From contig NC_134844.1 in the NCBI RefSeq assembly GCF_965363235.1, positions 20,938,646-21,002,645 of the forward strand: a stretch of 64,000 bases of DNA, read 5' to 3'. Under the pieces are notes generated by a model. The model was not told the origin of the DNA, ran no database searches, and saw nothing but the letters and a program-made list of their open reading frames with translations. Position numbers and translations under genes: made by a program. The DNA is from Mytilus galloprovincialis. Taxonomy: Eukaryota > Mollusca > Bivalvia > Mytilida > Mytilidae. Below are positions 53,470 to 64,000 of this stretch, one piece after another. Each line of letters begins with the position of its first letter. The first letter of the stretch is position 1.

Positions 53470-54115
53470 TAGACTTACATGAAGAAATTCGATTTAGATA
53501 AATTAGAAGGAATTTTCGAATGCTGATGCGATGAATACAATGTTAAGAATCAAAACAACATATTACAAGGGAAATTTTAAAGGTCGATATTGACGATATC
53601 GACTCTAGTTTAAGATTATTACCAAGTAAAAGATATACAAAGTAAAGAATGAATGTTACACATTACAAGGGAAATTTACATGTTGATATTGAATCGATTT
53701 CGACGACATCGGTAGCATAAACAATAAATAATACGACATTTTTTGAAAGAACGGAATTAATGCTTCACATTAGAAGGAAAAATTAAAATGTTGATATCGA
53801 TTCGATGTCGTTGTTATCGTAAATATCGACAAAATTCAAAGCAACCAATGACCAGGGAAATTGGAAATTACGATATCGAGTTTATATTGTCGATATCATC
53901 GATATCGTTCATATCGACACATACAGATGAACCAGGACAGCTAACTATTATCCATGAAGTAGATAAATGGGGATCTATAGTAGTTACCTGAACATCGATA
54001 TCGTCGATATCCACACTTACAGATGAATCAGGGCAACGAATGAAATAGATTAATGGGGTTATAGAGTTCAAGTTAATATCGATATCGTTTATATCGTCGA
54101 TATTGTGTCTCATTG
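53470..54115. repeat. Diverged ~110-bp tandem array rich in ATATCGAT
   Basis: About six units alternate an AT-rich linker (CATTACAAGGGAAATTT..., later CAGATGAACCAGGACAGC) with clusters of GATATCGAC, ATCGATATCG and TCGATATC. Clear unit starts lie near 53555, 53660, 53768, 53850, 53925 and 54028. The array lies about 0.3-1 kb upstream of the DNAAF1 first exon. Open frames at 53788-53991 and 53868-54158 are by-products. Confidence 0.7.
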
Positions 54116-54419
54116 GACATACCTCAAACCAAGGATTTGCATACAAATCCTTGCTCAAACATTTTGACTTAAACGTTTGCTGTGATTTCTGAGATTTGAA
54201 TGCGTCGGATATCTTTTTAAAGATATCACTTTTAAGTAGTTACACCACTGCAAATATCGATTTTTAGAGAGGTGCATATTGGCTTCTTTAATATTTAACC
54301 GAATATTTTTAATTAACAATAAAAGTTATTATAGTCCCTTGTTGGAGTATGTGCTATGTAATTATTTTCTGGTAATTAGCTAAACCAGCAGGTGCCCACA
54401 AAATTATCTCCCTTTGCTG

Positions 54420-54501
54420 TTGTTACTACGCCGCCATTATTGTTTACATCGACGCGTGATTTTCAAGTTCTGACAGAGACTCCGAAATCTATAAGATTCT
54501 T
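54420..54501 (+). promoter_or_regulatory. DNAAF1: Putative DNAAF1 promoter and non-coding first exon
   Basis: A CpG-containing patch (TACGCCGCCATTATTG, ACATCGACGCGTG) leads to a consensus donor, TTCTT then GTAAGTAG (GT at 54502-54503). The next acceptor in phase with this model is 57411-57412, directly before the DNAAF1 start exon. TGTTTAC at 54441-54447 is a forkhead-type site. The exact transcription start is not visible. Confidence 0.5.
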
Positions 54502-56114
54502 GTAAGTAGCAATGTTGTAAATGATTGTTAACTCCTTAAAAAGATACAAATGACGAAATACGGGTTTAACTTCGATATCTATTTATGTGTTTGATTTTTA
54601 TTTAAAGATATTTAAAGCATTGTCTAAACCGCCGAAGCCGGTACCATAGAAGGTTGTGGATTGTTCTAGAATGAATAAAGAATATCAGAGAAGCTGTCCG
54701 TTGATATAAAGAATTCGTATCATATTGTTAATTTCATGTAATTTTTTTAACAACACAAATTGTAAGTTCCAACATTTAAACTACTTATTTTTATTTTATT
54801 TTAGTTTTTAACATTCATGACAATTAAAACCAGATATGACTGATATTGGTGTTTCACCTACTTAAAAATTGTGCTAATTTTCTACAAAACTACTGATATA
54901 ATTTGCTGCTGGATAACTCAATTGAAAACAAAACTAGACTATAATAAACTTGGCCAACAATTATTTGTAAAAAATGGTAAAATCAACAAACTCAACCTAT
55001 GTTTCATAGAGTTGCGTTTCCTTTGTGTTTATCGCTGTTTTAAGGGTTTTTTGTTTTGGCTAACATTAATTATAACATTTTCATTTTGTATTTCATGAGA
55101 TAATGATACACATTTTTTAGGAATACGTAGATGTATAAATAAAAATACATAATCATTAATGTTACATACACTTGTCACCAATATTATACATACACAATTA
55201 AACGTATGTATGTATGTATAATATTGAAATAAAATGTAGCAAGATAAATAAATATATATAAGTTATTTTAAATATTCTTGCCAATAAGTTTAGTTATGAC
55301 AACCTTGAGAATTAAAAAAAAATGTATTTTGTAAAGTTCAATTTTCTGTCCATTCTAATCTTAATTTGTTTCATAAAGGGTTATTCAAATTTCATGATTT
55401 AGACATGAAGTACAGGATTTGGGCCCCTTGTTTTGATTACTCAATCGTGATCATGAAAAAGACAATAAACATCATATTGTGAAAAGGAGTAGGTTCGATA
55501 TGGCCCTAAAATGGCCCTCTTTTTTACCTTCAATTTCAAATTAGTATTTATTGACCGATATCATAAGGAATCATAGCTAATACATTGACTAGATAAGAAA
55601 AAATTCTTTTTGTTGAGGATTTATGTTTCTGCTTTCTACGTATACTGATGACGTCAAAAACTGTCAAACAGTATTTATTTTTATTTTTCACAAAAAATCA
55701 ATGAAAATTGGTAAAATTTGCATTGATTATTGAACAGGAAACATAGAGCGCATACGTGGACAAAAAGTTCTTTGAACACAATGTTTGTAGTGACATTTTA
55801 CATGTTAATTTTGAATATCTAGTTTGTCGACGTATGTGCTCTATGTTTCCTTGTTCTAAATTTGGATGAAATCCGGCAGATTTTGTCAAATTTCGTCAAA
55901 ATCTCTTATTTTGACCTTTTTTGGATGTAGAAATCCATGCTTTAGGATAAAACTTTGACACAAATAGTTCTATTTTACTTTCTCGCATATCTTTAAGACA
56001 ACTTAAAACAAATTCTATCTTGTACCATTCAATTTTATAATCAGGGCCATATTTGGCCCTTACCGAACTTACTTCTTCGCATGCTAAAGTTTGTTAGATT
56101 TTAAACTTTCCCCA

Positions 56115-56692
56115 TGTGAGACATCTGTAATCAGCAATATACTACTATGTATGAAATAGATAAAACCAGAGACATCTGTAATCAGCAGTATACTACTATG
56201 TATGAAATAGATAAAACCAGAGACCTCTGTAATCAGCAATATTCTACTATGCATGAAATAGATAAACAGAGACATCTGTAATCAGCAATATACTACATTT
56301 TTGTACTATGTATGAAATAGATAAAAGCAGAGACATCTTTAAACTATGTATGAAATAGATAAACAGAGACCTCTGTAATCAGCAATATTCTACTATGCAT
56401 GAAATAGATAAACAGAGACATCTGTAATCAGCAATATACTACATTTTTGTACTATGTATGAAATAGATAAAAGCAGAGACATCTTTAAACTATGTATGAA
56501 ATAGATAAACAGAGACATCTGTAATCAGCAATATACTACTATGTATGAAATAGATAAAAACAGAGACATCTGTAATCAGTAATATACTACTATGTATATA
56601 TACGTATGAAATAGATAAAACCAGAGACATCTTTGATCACCAATATACTACTATGTAGTCTATGTATGAAATAGATAAACAGAGACATATGG
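56115..56692. repeat. ~50-bp minisatellite in the DNAAF1 5'UTR intron
   Basis: About a dozen units have the form AGAGACATCTGTAATCAGCA, then ATATACTACTATGTATGAAA and TAGATAAA(A)CC. Some units are shortened, and a ~130-bp higher-order block is repeated (56273-56345 and 56415-56490). The minus frame 56084-56275 is an artefact of the period. Confidence 0.85.
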
Positions 56693-57412
56693 AAATATTG
56701 TGATGTCACATCATGGGACTCACATGGCCCTAACAATTTAATGGCTATGGTAACATACAAATCTTATTTCTTAAACAACACAAAACTATTTAAAAATACC
56801 TTCAATACCCTAGACTTTAATTTAGGCATTCAGGTTTGATAACAGATTTTACCAATACAAAAACAAAAAAAAAGATTTATCAGCCATACAAAAACCATAC
56901 CACTATTTACATTTTTTGGACTTCATTAATTTTCAGTTTCTGATATCAAAGTAATTTGAGTTTAATTGTTTAAAAAATGTTTTATGAAATCTTTAATTGT
57001 TTAAAAAATGTTTTATGAAATCTTTATTTTAAAAAATACATTTCTAATCTGTGAACCATATCTGGATATATTCTAAAAAAGGGGAAAAAAATAAAAGAGA
57101 AGGAATATATATGTATGTGAAATAGAAATTTAAAAAGTAATCATGAGAAAGCTGTATGCTATTTCAAAAGATTATATGGCCTTTTAATGAGGTTTGAACT
57201 TTCCAATCTCTGGTAATATTTGTCTCTAATAAAATCTAGCATTTTTCCACACAAAAATTTCAATTGGCATTCATTCATTTACATGCCTTCATTTTTGTGT
57301 ATTCATAGAACTTTGTAATCCAGGCAAATTCATAAATAATGAAGCCTTATATTTAGGAAGTTATCATACTGATACTGACTGTACATATATTTAAAATCCA
57401 ATATCATTTCAG

Positions 57413-60400
57413 AAAAAGAAAAAAAAAACACACAATGCCTTTGATAGAAGAAATATTTGAGGATAATGTTGAAATACCTCAGAAAGAAAAGGCAGTAAAG
57501 GTCAAAATAGAGGTCATGGAGGATAAAGAAAACAACATCAATGTTAACAATACCAAAGGTGAGTACTATAATCTAGTAAAATTTTCCTGATTTGACAATT
57601 GTTGATGAAAATTGATTTTGGAAGTTTGTACAATTTTGTATTTTTTTTCATAGAATAATTTTGTTGTACATGTATATACATTATATTTATACCATTATAT
57701 CAAATTTCATGTTCAGTACCATGTAAGGTAGTACCAAACACCTTGACAAAAATTAATTTGGTTTGTTTAATTTTCATAAAATTTTGACAAAATATTTACT
57801 TTTAGTCAGAAATATAAAAATTTAAAAAACCTTGAACCACACACTTTCTAAGAAAAAAATCATTGGATACAATGTATATATAGCAGTTTGACAAACACTC
57901 ATTTTGATCACTGTGAAGCTTGGTATTTCCTTAACAATACAACATGGTTAAAACATTTAGCAGAGTTATCTCCCTGTAGCGTTAGGTACCATTTAATCTA
58001 TTTTTTCTGTCTTTTGAAGAAAATTTGAAGTCTGATGGATCTGGAGATAAAACAGAACCAAACAAAAATGGAAAACAGAATGAGATAGAGAAGAAAGATA
58101 AAGATAACTGGCCAAGGTAAATAATAAAATAGTTGAATATTGGATGTTCAATCATACAAAATGTATTCAATAAACATTACACTTTTATAATGGCCTTCAA
58201 ATACCGTTACTATTCCTAACATCACTGAAGAGACATATTAATTGTCGAAATCCAGATATGGTGTACACATTTTTGAATCTCATTTTTGCAGTATACCATT
58301 TTTTCAGCAAGTTTGTTGTTTTCTTTTTGGTAATAAATTGATAATAAAATCCATTTTGTTACATCTTGTGATTGATTTATTTGGCAATCACCAATGGCAG
58401 TCAGCAGGGTTTAAGAACACAAGAAAAAGTTGTTTGACCTGCGTTTTGTTAAAATGTAAAAATGATGTATTTAGACCCCTATACCAAGAAATTTGTTTTG
58501 CATGCACACATATAAAAATTGAATTTTTATCCAACACAATCAGAGGTTTGAGCGTTGTTTCAATTTAGACTTGCATATATTGCATATGATAAAAACATAG
58601 AAAATTATCAGTCAGTTATGGCCAAAATAGAAGCCAAATATTAAAAACCACTTTTTAACAGTTTCATATGACCCATTTACTGAAGTTGTTTCCAATAATT
58701 CATATAATTAGGATTGTAGCATGAATCACAGAAGTTCGTTGCAGTAAAGAAATCACAAACAATGTACTTCTTTATGAATTCATCAATTTACATTTCATAT
58801 CATGCATACTATTTGTCTGTTAACTACACCATGTGACAAATAATGTCAGAAACTTGTTCTTCTATTGTTTTTATTTTTATCTATCCTAGTCTAACCCATA
58901 AGATGCCAAATATGTATTAATATCAGGTGACAGTTTTTTGGGACTGTTAAAAAGTTTTAAATGACTGTTTTCACTTATTGTTCTCAAAGATTATATTATA
59001 GTAATAAGACTAAGTTTCTAGATGAGTTTTATTCCTGTGTAACTGTAGTTGAAAGATTAATCTTTTTTAATGAGCATTGTTAATAACATGTATGTGTCAT
59101 TCTAACATATATGTCAAATATTGCTTTGCCATTTTTTTGAGATATCTTAACTGTTTTGCCATGCTAATAATCTTTACATCGTACCTTAAGCTATTTTGCA
59201 TTTTTTACAGGTTGACAAAAGCATTTCTAAAACAGCATTGTAAAGATATGAAGCTTTATCGTACCCCACATCTAAATGATGTTTTATATCTACATTATAA
59301 AGGTAAGTAATTTGTCATTCAGAGGACTGATCAGTTAAAACAATGATGTTTTATATCTACATTATAAAGGTTAGTAATTTGTCATTCAGAGGGCTGATCA
59401 GTTAAAACAATGATGTGTGTATATCCCAACTTTGCCACAAACAAAAGTAGGGAGGAGGAGAGGCATGAATATTAACAACTGGTCTGTTTGTTTGACCATC
59501 AGTTAATAAGTCAATCAAAATTCAAGTATTCCTCAAGCTTGTCACCAGTACAGAAAGGGTTCAATATCCCTTGAGCTATCACCAATACAGAAAGAAATAA
59601 AGAATATCTTGAGCCCATTACCACCATAGAAACTGTTCAAATACTCCTATAGAAAGAGTTTAAGTAGTCTGTGAGTCAAAGTCATCATTAAAGAAAAGTT
59701 CCTGTGTCTATAGTTATTTTGCAAGTTGTACTTGATGAACTAACAATCCAACATGCAATAGAAATTGTCAATTTCTCATTCTCCAAATAAAACTAAAAAA
59801 AACCATATATACTTTTTTAAAAACAAAACCAGCCATATATTTTTGTTTGAAGTTTGTAGTCTTTTATCACATTTTTTTTTCAATCATGGTTTATTATTGT
59901 AGGTATTTTCAAGATTGAATCATTAGAAGAGTACACAGGATTGAGATGTTTATGGTTGGAATGCAATGGATTGAGGAAAATAGAAAACCTGGAAAATCAG
60001 AAAGAACTGAGATGTCTGTATCTTCAACAAAACTTGATCTCAAATATAGAGAATCTGGAGCCTCTTGTTTGGTTAGATACACTTCAACTCAGCAACAACA
60101 GAGTCAAGAAAATTGAAAATATATGTAAGTTTTTGAAATATTGTTAGGAAATAAAAATTTAAATGTCTGCATCAAGAATTTTGTTAAAGTCAATATCTCA
60201 GCAACTTTGAACAATGTGTCAAATTTATTTAGTCAAAATCATTGTAAGGTATACATGTCTGTCTGACAGTGGCCATTTGATCTGTCTCATTTTCATAGTT
60301 TTATCATCAAAGTTTAGTTTCTCAGTTAGTTAGAATAATATTGAAATATATTTTGCCATTATAATTGATCTTTTTCAGCATGTCTACCCAAGATAAATTC

Positions 60401-61811
60401 TCTGTATATCTCACACAATAGAATTGAGGATGTTGAGGATATTGAACACTTAGCAGAATGTGATTCACTGAGTGTAGTAGATCTGTCACATAACAAACTA
60501 GATGATCCTAAAGTTCTAGAAGTCTTTGCTGCTATGAAAAATCTGGTAAGGCATGAGACATATTTAAATTTTTATGATAGCCCTGCTGAAAAGGGTTAGG
60601 TCTACCAGGAATTTTGTAATCCTCTTGTCAGTCAAACTTTAAGTTTCCTCTGATTTTTTTTTTATTGCTGAACAAAAGTTTTAAAAATAATTTACAGACT
60701 ATCATTGACATGTATGTGTATACTTGCAATATAGCAATGTGTATGACAAGCTTAATTCACTTTTCTTTAAATTCAAGGAACAAATACTAGATGGTGTAGA
60801 CACAACTTTTAAAATGAAAATTAAAAAATTAAAGCACAAATATGTCCAAAATACAATACAGAAGAACTTCAAACACATTTTTAAACAAATTCAAGTTTTA
60901 ATTTTGCTTCAAGGTTTTAACTGTTATATCTCACTTTTATTCGCCCGGTAATTAATTAAACGGATTTCTATTTTTCAGAAAGTATTAAATTTAATGGGTA
61001 ATACTGTTATTAGGAATATCAAGAATTACAGGAAGAATTTCATTGTTAAATGTGTAAGTATCTAATCATACAATGGTGTATTTATATACATAGCAAGTTA
61101 CATGTATGACTTTAAGGAGATGATGGTCAGTTGATTTTTACCAAGACATTTCACCATTCAGTCTATCAATTCTGTGTTTTGGGTTCAAGACATGTTCCTG
61201 TTATTTGGCAAAATGGAGTGTTGTTACTTGTATTCACTCTGCCATTTTATGAGTTAATGTTAAGCATTTTCTAAAGAATGAGGATTTTCCACAAAAACTT
61301 TGTTTTGAAATTTTTATGAATGATTTGAAAATAGGTTATTGTCAACAACTGAAAAAAAAACCCATCATTTTTTGTTTTAAAACTTCATGATTATTTGAAG
61401 AGGGAACCCATATCCCCAGAGTAGTCAGCAAACACATGAACTGTTTTTGAACCAGCAAGAATAGGGAATTTGAATATTTAAATAGATCATATGTCAGGGT
61501 TAATAGGCTTTTTGTTTCTTTGTGGTCCTTGTACAAGGTGATTTCAAAAGGTATACCTATGAAGGACATATACTTGGACTCTTTACAATCCTTTATTCAT
61601 TTGAAAATAACATTAATAACAAAAACTATCAAGTTTGGTAAGTAAAAATTACAGAATTTGTATCTTGAACAATGATATAGATAATAGAATCATTGTAACT
61701 TTATTCTAACATATGTTTGCAATAATTACTGTTTTCAATATTACAGAAACATTTGAATTACCTTGATGACAGACCAGTTTTCCCTAAAGATAGAGCTTGT
61801 GCTGAAGCATG
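57413..61811 (+). CDS. DNAAF1: DNAAF1 (LRRC50), dynein axonemal assembly factor 1, first seven coding exons (3' incomplete)
   Basis: Exons: 57413-57558 (ATG at 57435), 58020-58116, 59211-59302, 59903-60124, 60379-60545, 60979-61053 and 61747-61811. All have GT-AG borders and compatible phases, giving 280 codons with the last ending TG|. Residues 1-72 are an acidic/Lys-rich tail. 73-104 read [20 protein letters not shown] and [11 protein letters not shown]. 105-260 are SDS22-type leucine-rich repeats ([68 protein letters not shown]). They are followed by the cap [20 protein letters not shown]. This order is diagnostic of DNAAF1. The protein is a cytoplasmic preassembly factor for outer and inner dynein arms of motile cilia. 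Human DNAAF1 has roughly 725 residues, so more than half lies beyond the right edge. Intron phases and sequence look intact. Confidence 0.95.
59275..59408 (+). repeat. 67-bp tandem duplication spanning the exon 3 donor site
   Basis: 59275-59341 and 59342-59408 differ at only two positions. The unit contains the last 28 bases of DNAAF1 exon 3, its donor (AAAG|GTAAGT) and 39 intronic bases. The second copy carries a weaker GTTAGT donor. Splicing at the second donor would add 67 nt and shift the frame. Confidence 0.9.
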
Positions 61812-64000
61812 GTAAGATACATTTCAATACAGATTTATAATTACAGATTTTTTCAATGGCATTTTACTATTTAATGAAACATATTTTGTAAAAATTTAAG
61901 AATGCACAATTTGTGATTTTATATTTTTCTTTGGATGACATATTGCTATTTAATGCAATATAGTTTGTAAATATTAAAAAAAAATAGTTTGCAGACTTCC
62001 TCATATTTCATGGAAGACTTTGGTGCTGTTAAATGCAGCATATGAGACAATATCTGAAAAAAGTCTAATTTCCATGTCCCATCTTTCACCAGCAATTATT
62101 TTTTTATTCAGGCATCTTTTTGGAAAATTTTAAGTTTTAGTATTAACTAGAGTATATATTGCACCAACTGCACCAAATTAATATAATTTGAAAGGTCAAC
62201 CACCCCCAAAAATCATGTTGTCCCTGTTATTTTCTGAAAATTAAATCATTCAAATTAAAGAATATCTAAATTAAGTAAACAGCCTTCTGGTTTTCACAAA
62301 TCTGATAGATTATATAAAACACTTCTCCATTACTGGTCTGAATTTGTTATAACTAAAGCATATAAGAAAATAATGCATTTTTTTAGGGTATTTTAAATGT
62401 TGTCCCCAGGGGTAATTTCTTTCCTGTTACTGTGGGTTTTTCCACCTGTGGACACATTTGAAAGACCAAATTTTATTTCTCTTAATGTAATGTGAAGAGA
62501 ATCATTTCCTGAATGTATGACTCCACATGTTTAGGTGAATAACAGCCAGTTTGAAAAATCTAAACTCCCCAAAGATCAGAATTTGGAGAAAAATAATTTT
62601 GTTGTTCTCTCCTGTTACAGCCTTTTTGTGTACCTTCTGAAAATATTTCATTGTCAGCACTATAAGGGTACATGTGTTTTTATAGTATATTATCAAATTG
62701 ATATGTAAATGGAAGTTAAATTCTACACAATTCGAGTAAATGAACAAAAAGTACTGCGTAATTCCTTTCTGTTACGTTCTGTAACTTCTGCCATATGTTA
62801 CCTGATAAAAAGTAACAGCATAACCATAATCAGTAACAGGAAGGATGTTCAAGACAATTTCACTGATGAATCAAAAAGTTAATCTACTATATGCCAACCA
62901 TTTCATTTAATATAAGTTATCATCACCATATTAAATAAATTAAAAAAAAAATATACAATATATTGAATGAAAATATAGGTTTTTTGCATTTGATAACATG
63001 CAATTCTAGTATAGTAGATAGCAACAGAAAGGAATTTATTTTAGAATTTTTCATTACCTAGGCAGATTTTTCATCTTGCAAATACAGTTTTAAAGGATAA
63101 ATGACATTGTTTGCTGTTATCTTCCAATTGTGACCAATCTGAAATTATGTGTTTTTCTTAAACTATAAAATAAAGCATTTTTTGGAGAAAAATGTCCTTT
63201 CTGTTACCAACTCTGTCCTATTACCGTTGTCCTGTTACTCAAGAGTTCATGTTACCGACATTATTAATCTGACTATATTTTAGTATATTTCTAAACCTTT
63301 CGTATTGCAAACGCTAAAATCAATAATTGGCATTTGATAAACTATTGCAGGATATACTAGTAAACCAGAAATAGTGTCTATAGGTTATAAGAGCGCAATT
63401 ATTCGTAATGCATTTTCCATAGGGTACCACTAGTGTTCCGTATTTTTTTTCTCGAAGACTACACAAATTAGGGAAAAACGGGAAGCAGTTCCTGTTACTA
63501 GAAATGCCAGTGTTGCATTACAACTAAAAAAATATATAGGGTCATGCGGCTCAAATTGACTTAAAATGCCGTTGAAAAAGATCGTCTACTTTTTTCGCTT
63601 AATGAAAAAGGCATATTTTTAATGGGTCCAACGTGCAGAAATGGAAGATATTTTCTATACTTCGTAAAATGTGAATATGATTTTCGGCAATTTTTAAACC
63701 TAATTGGATAAGCTTTCGATTAAATGTAATTCTAATCCTGTATCAACCAATCAGAAGCCGTAAAGGATTCTATTCTGAGTACTATCTTGGGGTAAAAAAC
63801 TTGCTGGTAAAATGTAAACAAATAATTGCGCTCTTGTAACCTTAAACTTATTCCTTATTCCCATTAGAAACTTTTTAAAATTGATTCACTTTGGTAACAG
63901 GAAAGAACTGGATTTGTTTTGTACCATTTTTAAAATTGCCATTGTTACCACATTTAACAATTGTTTGAATTATAGACAACAGTTCCTAGATCCTCAATGT
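61812..64000 (+). other. DNAAF1 intron 7 (partial) with clustered CTGTTAC motifs
   Basis: Starts with donor GTAAGATAC at 61812 and runs to the window end; no acceptor that keeps the frame was found. From about 62420 to 63950 CTGTTAC/GTAACAG or close variants recur on both strands (near 62424, 62610, 62771, 62812, 62833, 63199, 63231, 63491 and 63893). They are often beside TCCTTTC or GGAAGG. This may be a degenerate repeat family. Confidence 0.5.

Noticed and set aside
56084..56275. Minus frame with FIYFIHSSILLITDVS repeats
   Set aside because: Minisatellite artefact inside the DNAAF1 5'UTR intron.
63971..64000. DNAAF1 exon 8 starting after TATAG at 63975
   Set aside because: Joining TG| from exon 7 to ACAAC creates TGA; the family has Trp and a long continuation here, so the true exon is probably outside the window.

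Overview
The window looks like AT-rich nuclear DNA from a marine bivalve, most likely a mussel (Mytilus or a close relative). The evidence is split genes with GT-AG introns, metazoan gene families (SLC26 anion transporters and the cilia gene DNAAF1), and several dispersed repeats I associate from memory with mytilid genomes. Examples are the block with CCAGACGCGCGTTTCGTCTA, the block with GATGTGGTATGATTGCCAAT, and the GGTCAAGGTCA tandem-core element. No species call can be confirmed without a database search.

Layout. 1-1.1 kb: a decayed SLC26 paralogue (minus strand) split by a repeat, then a 1.4-1.76 kb open frame with SGNH-like blocks. 1.9-10.9 kb: mostly non-coding, with nested dispersed repeats. 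10.96-13.04 kb: an intact SLC26 transporter with an intronless coding region (minus). 13-20.9 kb: non-coding, with minisatellites, hairpins and a 284-bp inverted-repeat MITE. 20.9-23.9 kb: a 5'-truncated, frame-damaged L1-like LINE inside a perfect 19-bp target-site duplication. 25.67-35.38 kb: a 9.7-kb compound foldback element with terminal inverted repeats and an 11-bp target-site duplication. It is built from ~167-bp satellite units in opposite orientations and is interrupted by a 1.06-kb Helentron-like tandem-core insertion. 36.6-38.8 kb: a second intact SLC26 transporter with an intronless coding region (plus). 39-46.5 kb: repeats, including a tRNA-derived SINE. 46.6-49.9 kb: a decayed mobile gene with nuclease-like motifs between diverged inverted repeats. 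50-52.6 kb: tandem duplications and a 33-bp mini-insertion. 52.7-53.3 kb: the terminal exon of an unidentified gene. 54.4 kb to the right edge: the first part of DNAAF1 (LRRC50), with a non-coding first exon, seven coding exons and an unfinished 3' end.

Genes. The two SLC26 genes are divergently oriented paralogues with an N-terminal tail, SulP transport core and STAS domain. Both replace the serine of the canonical anion-site Ser-Arg pair with proline, giving Pro-Pro-Arg. Each coding region is a single exon preceded by a plausible splice acceptor, which suggests a 5'UTR intron. DNAAF1 is a cytoplasmic assembly factor for axonemal dynein arms; a forkhead motif lies in its putative promoter.

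The most notable structure is the 25.67-35.38 kb foldback. Its ends, target-site duplication and nested insertion can all be reconstructed from copies inside the window.
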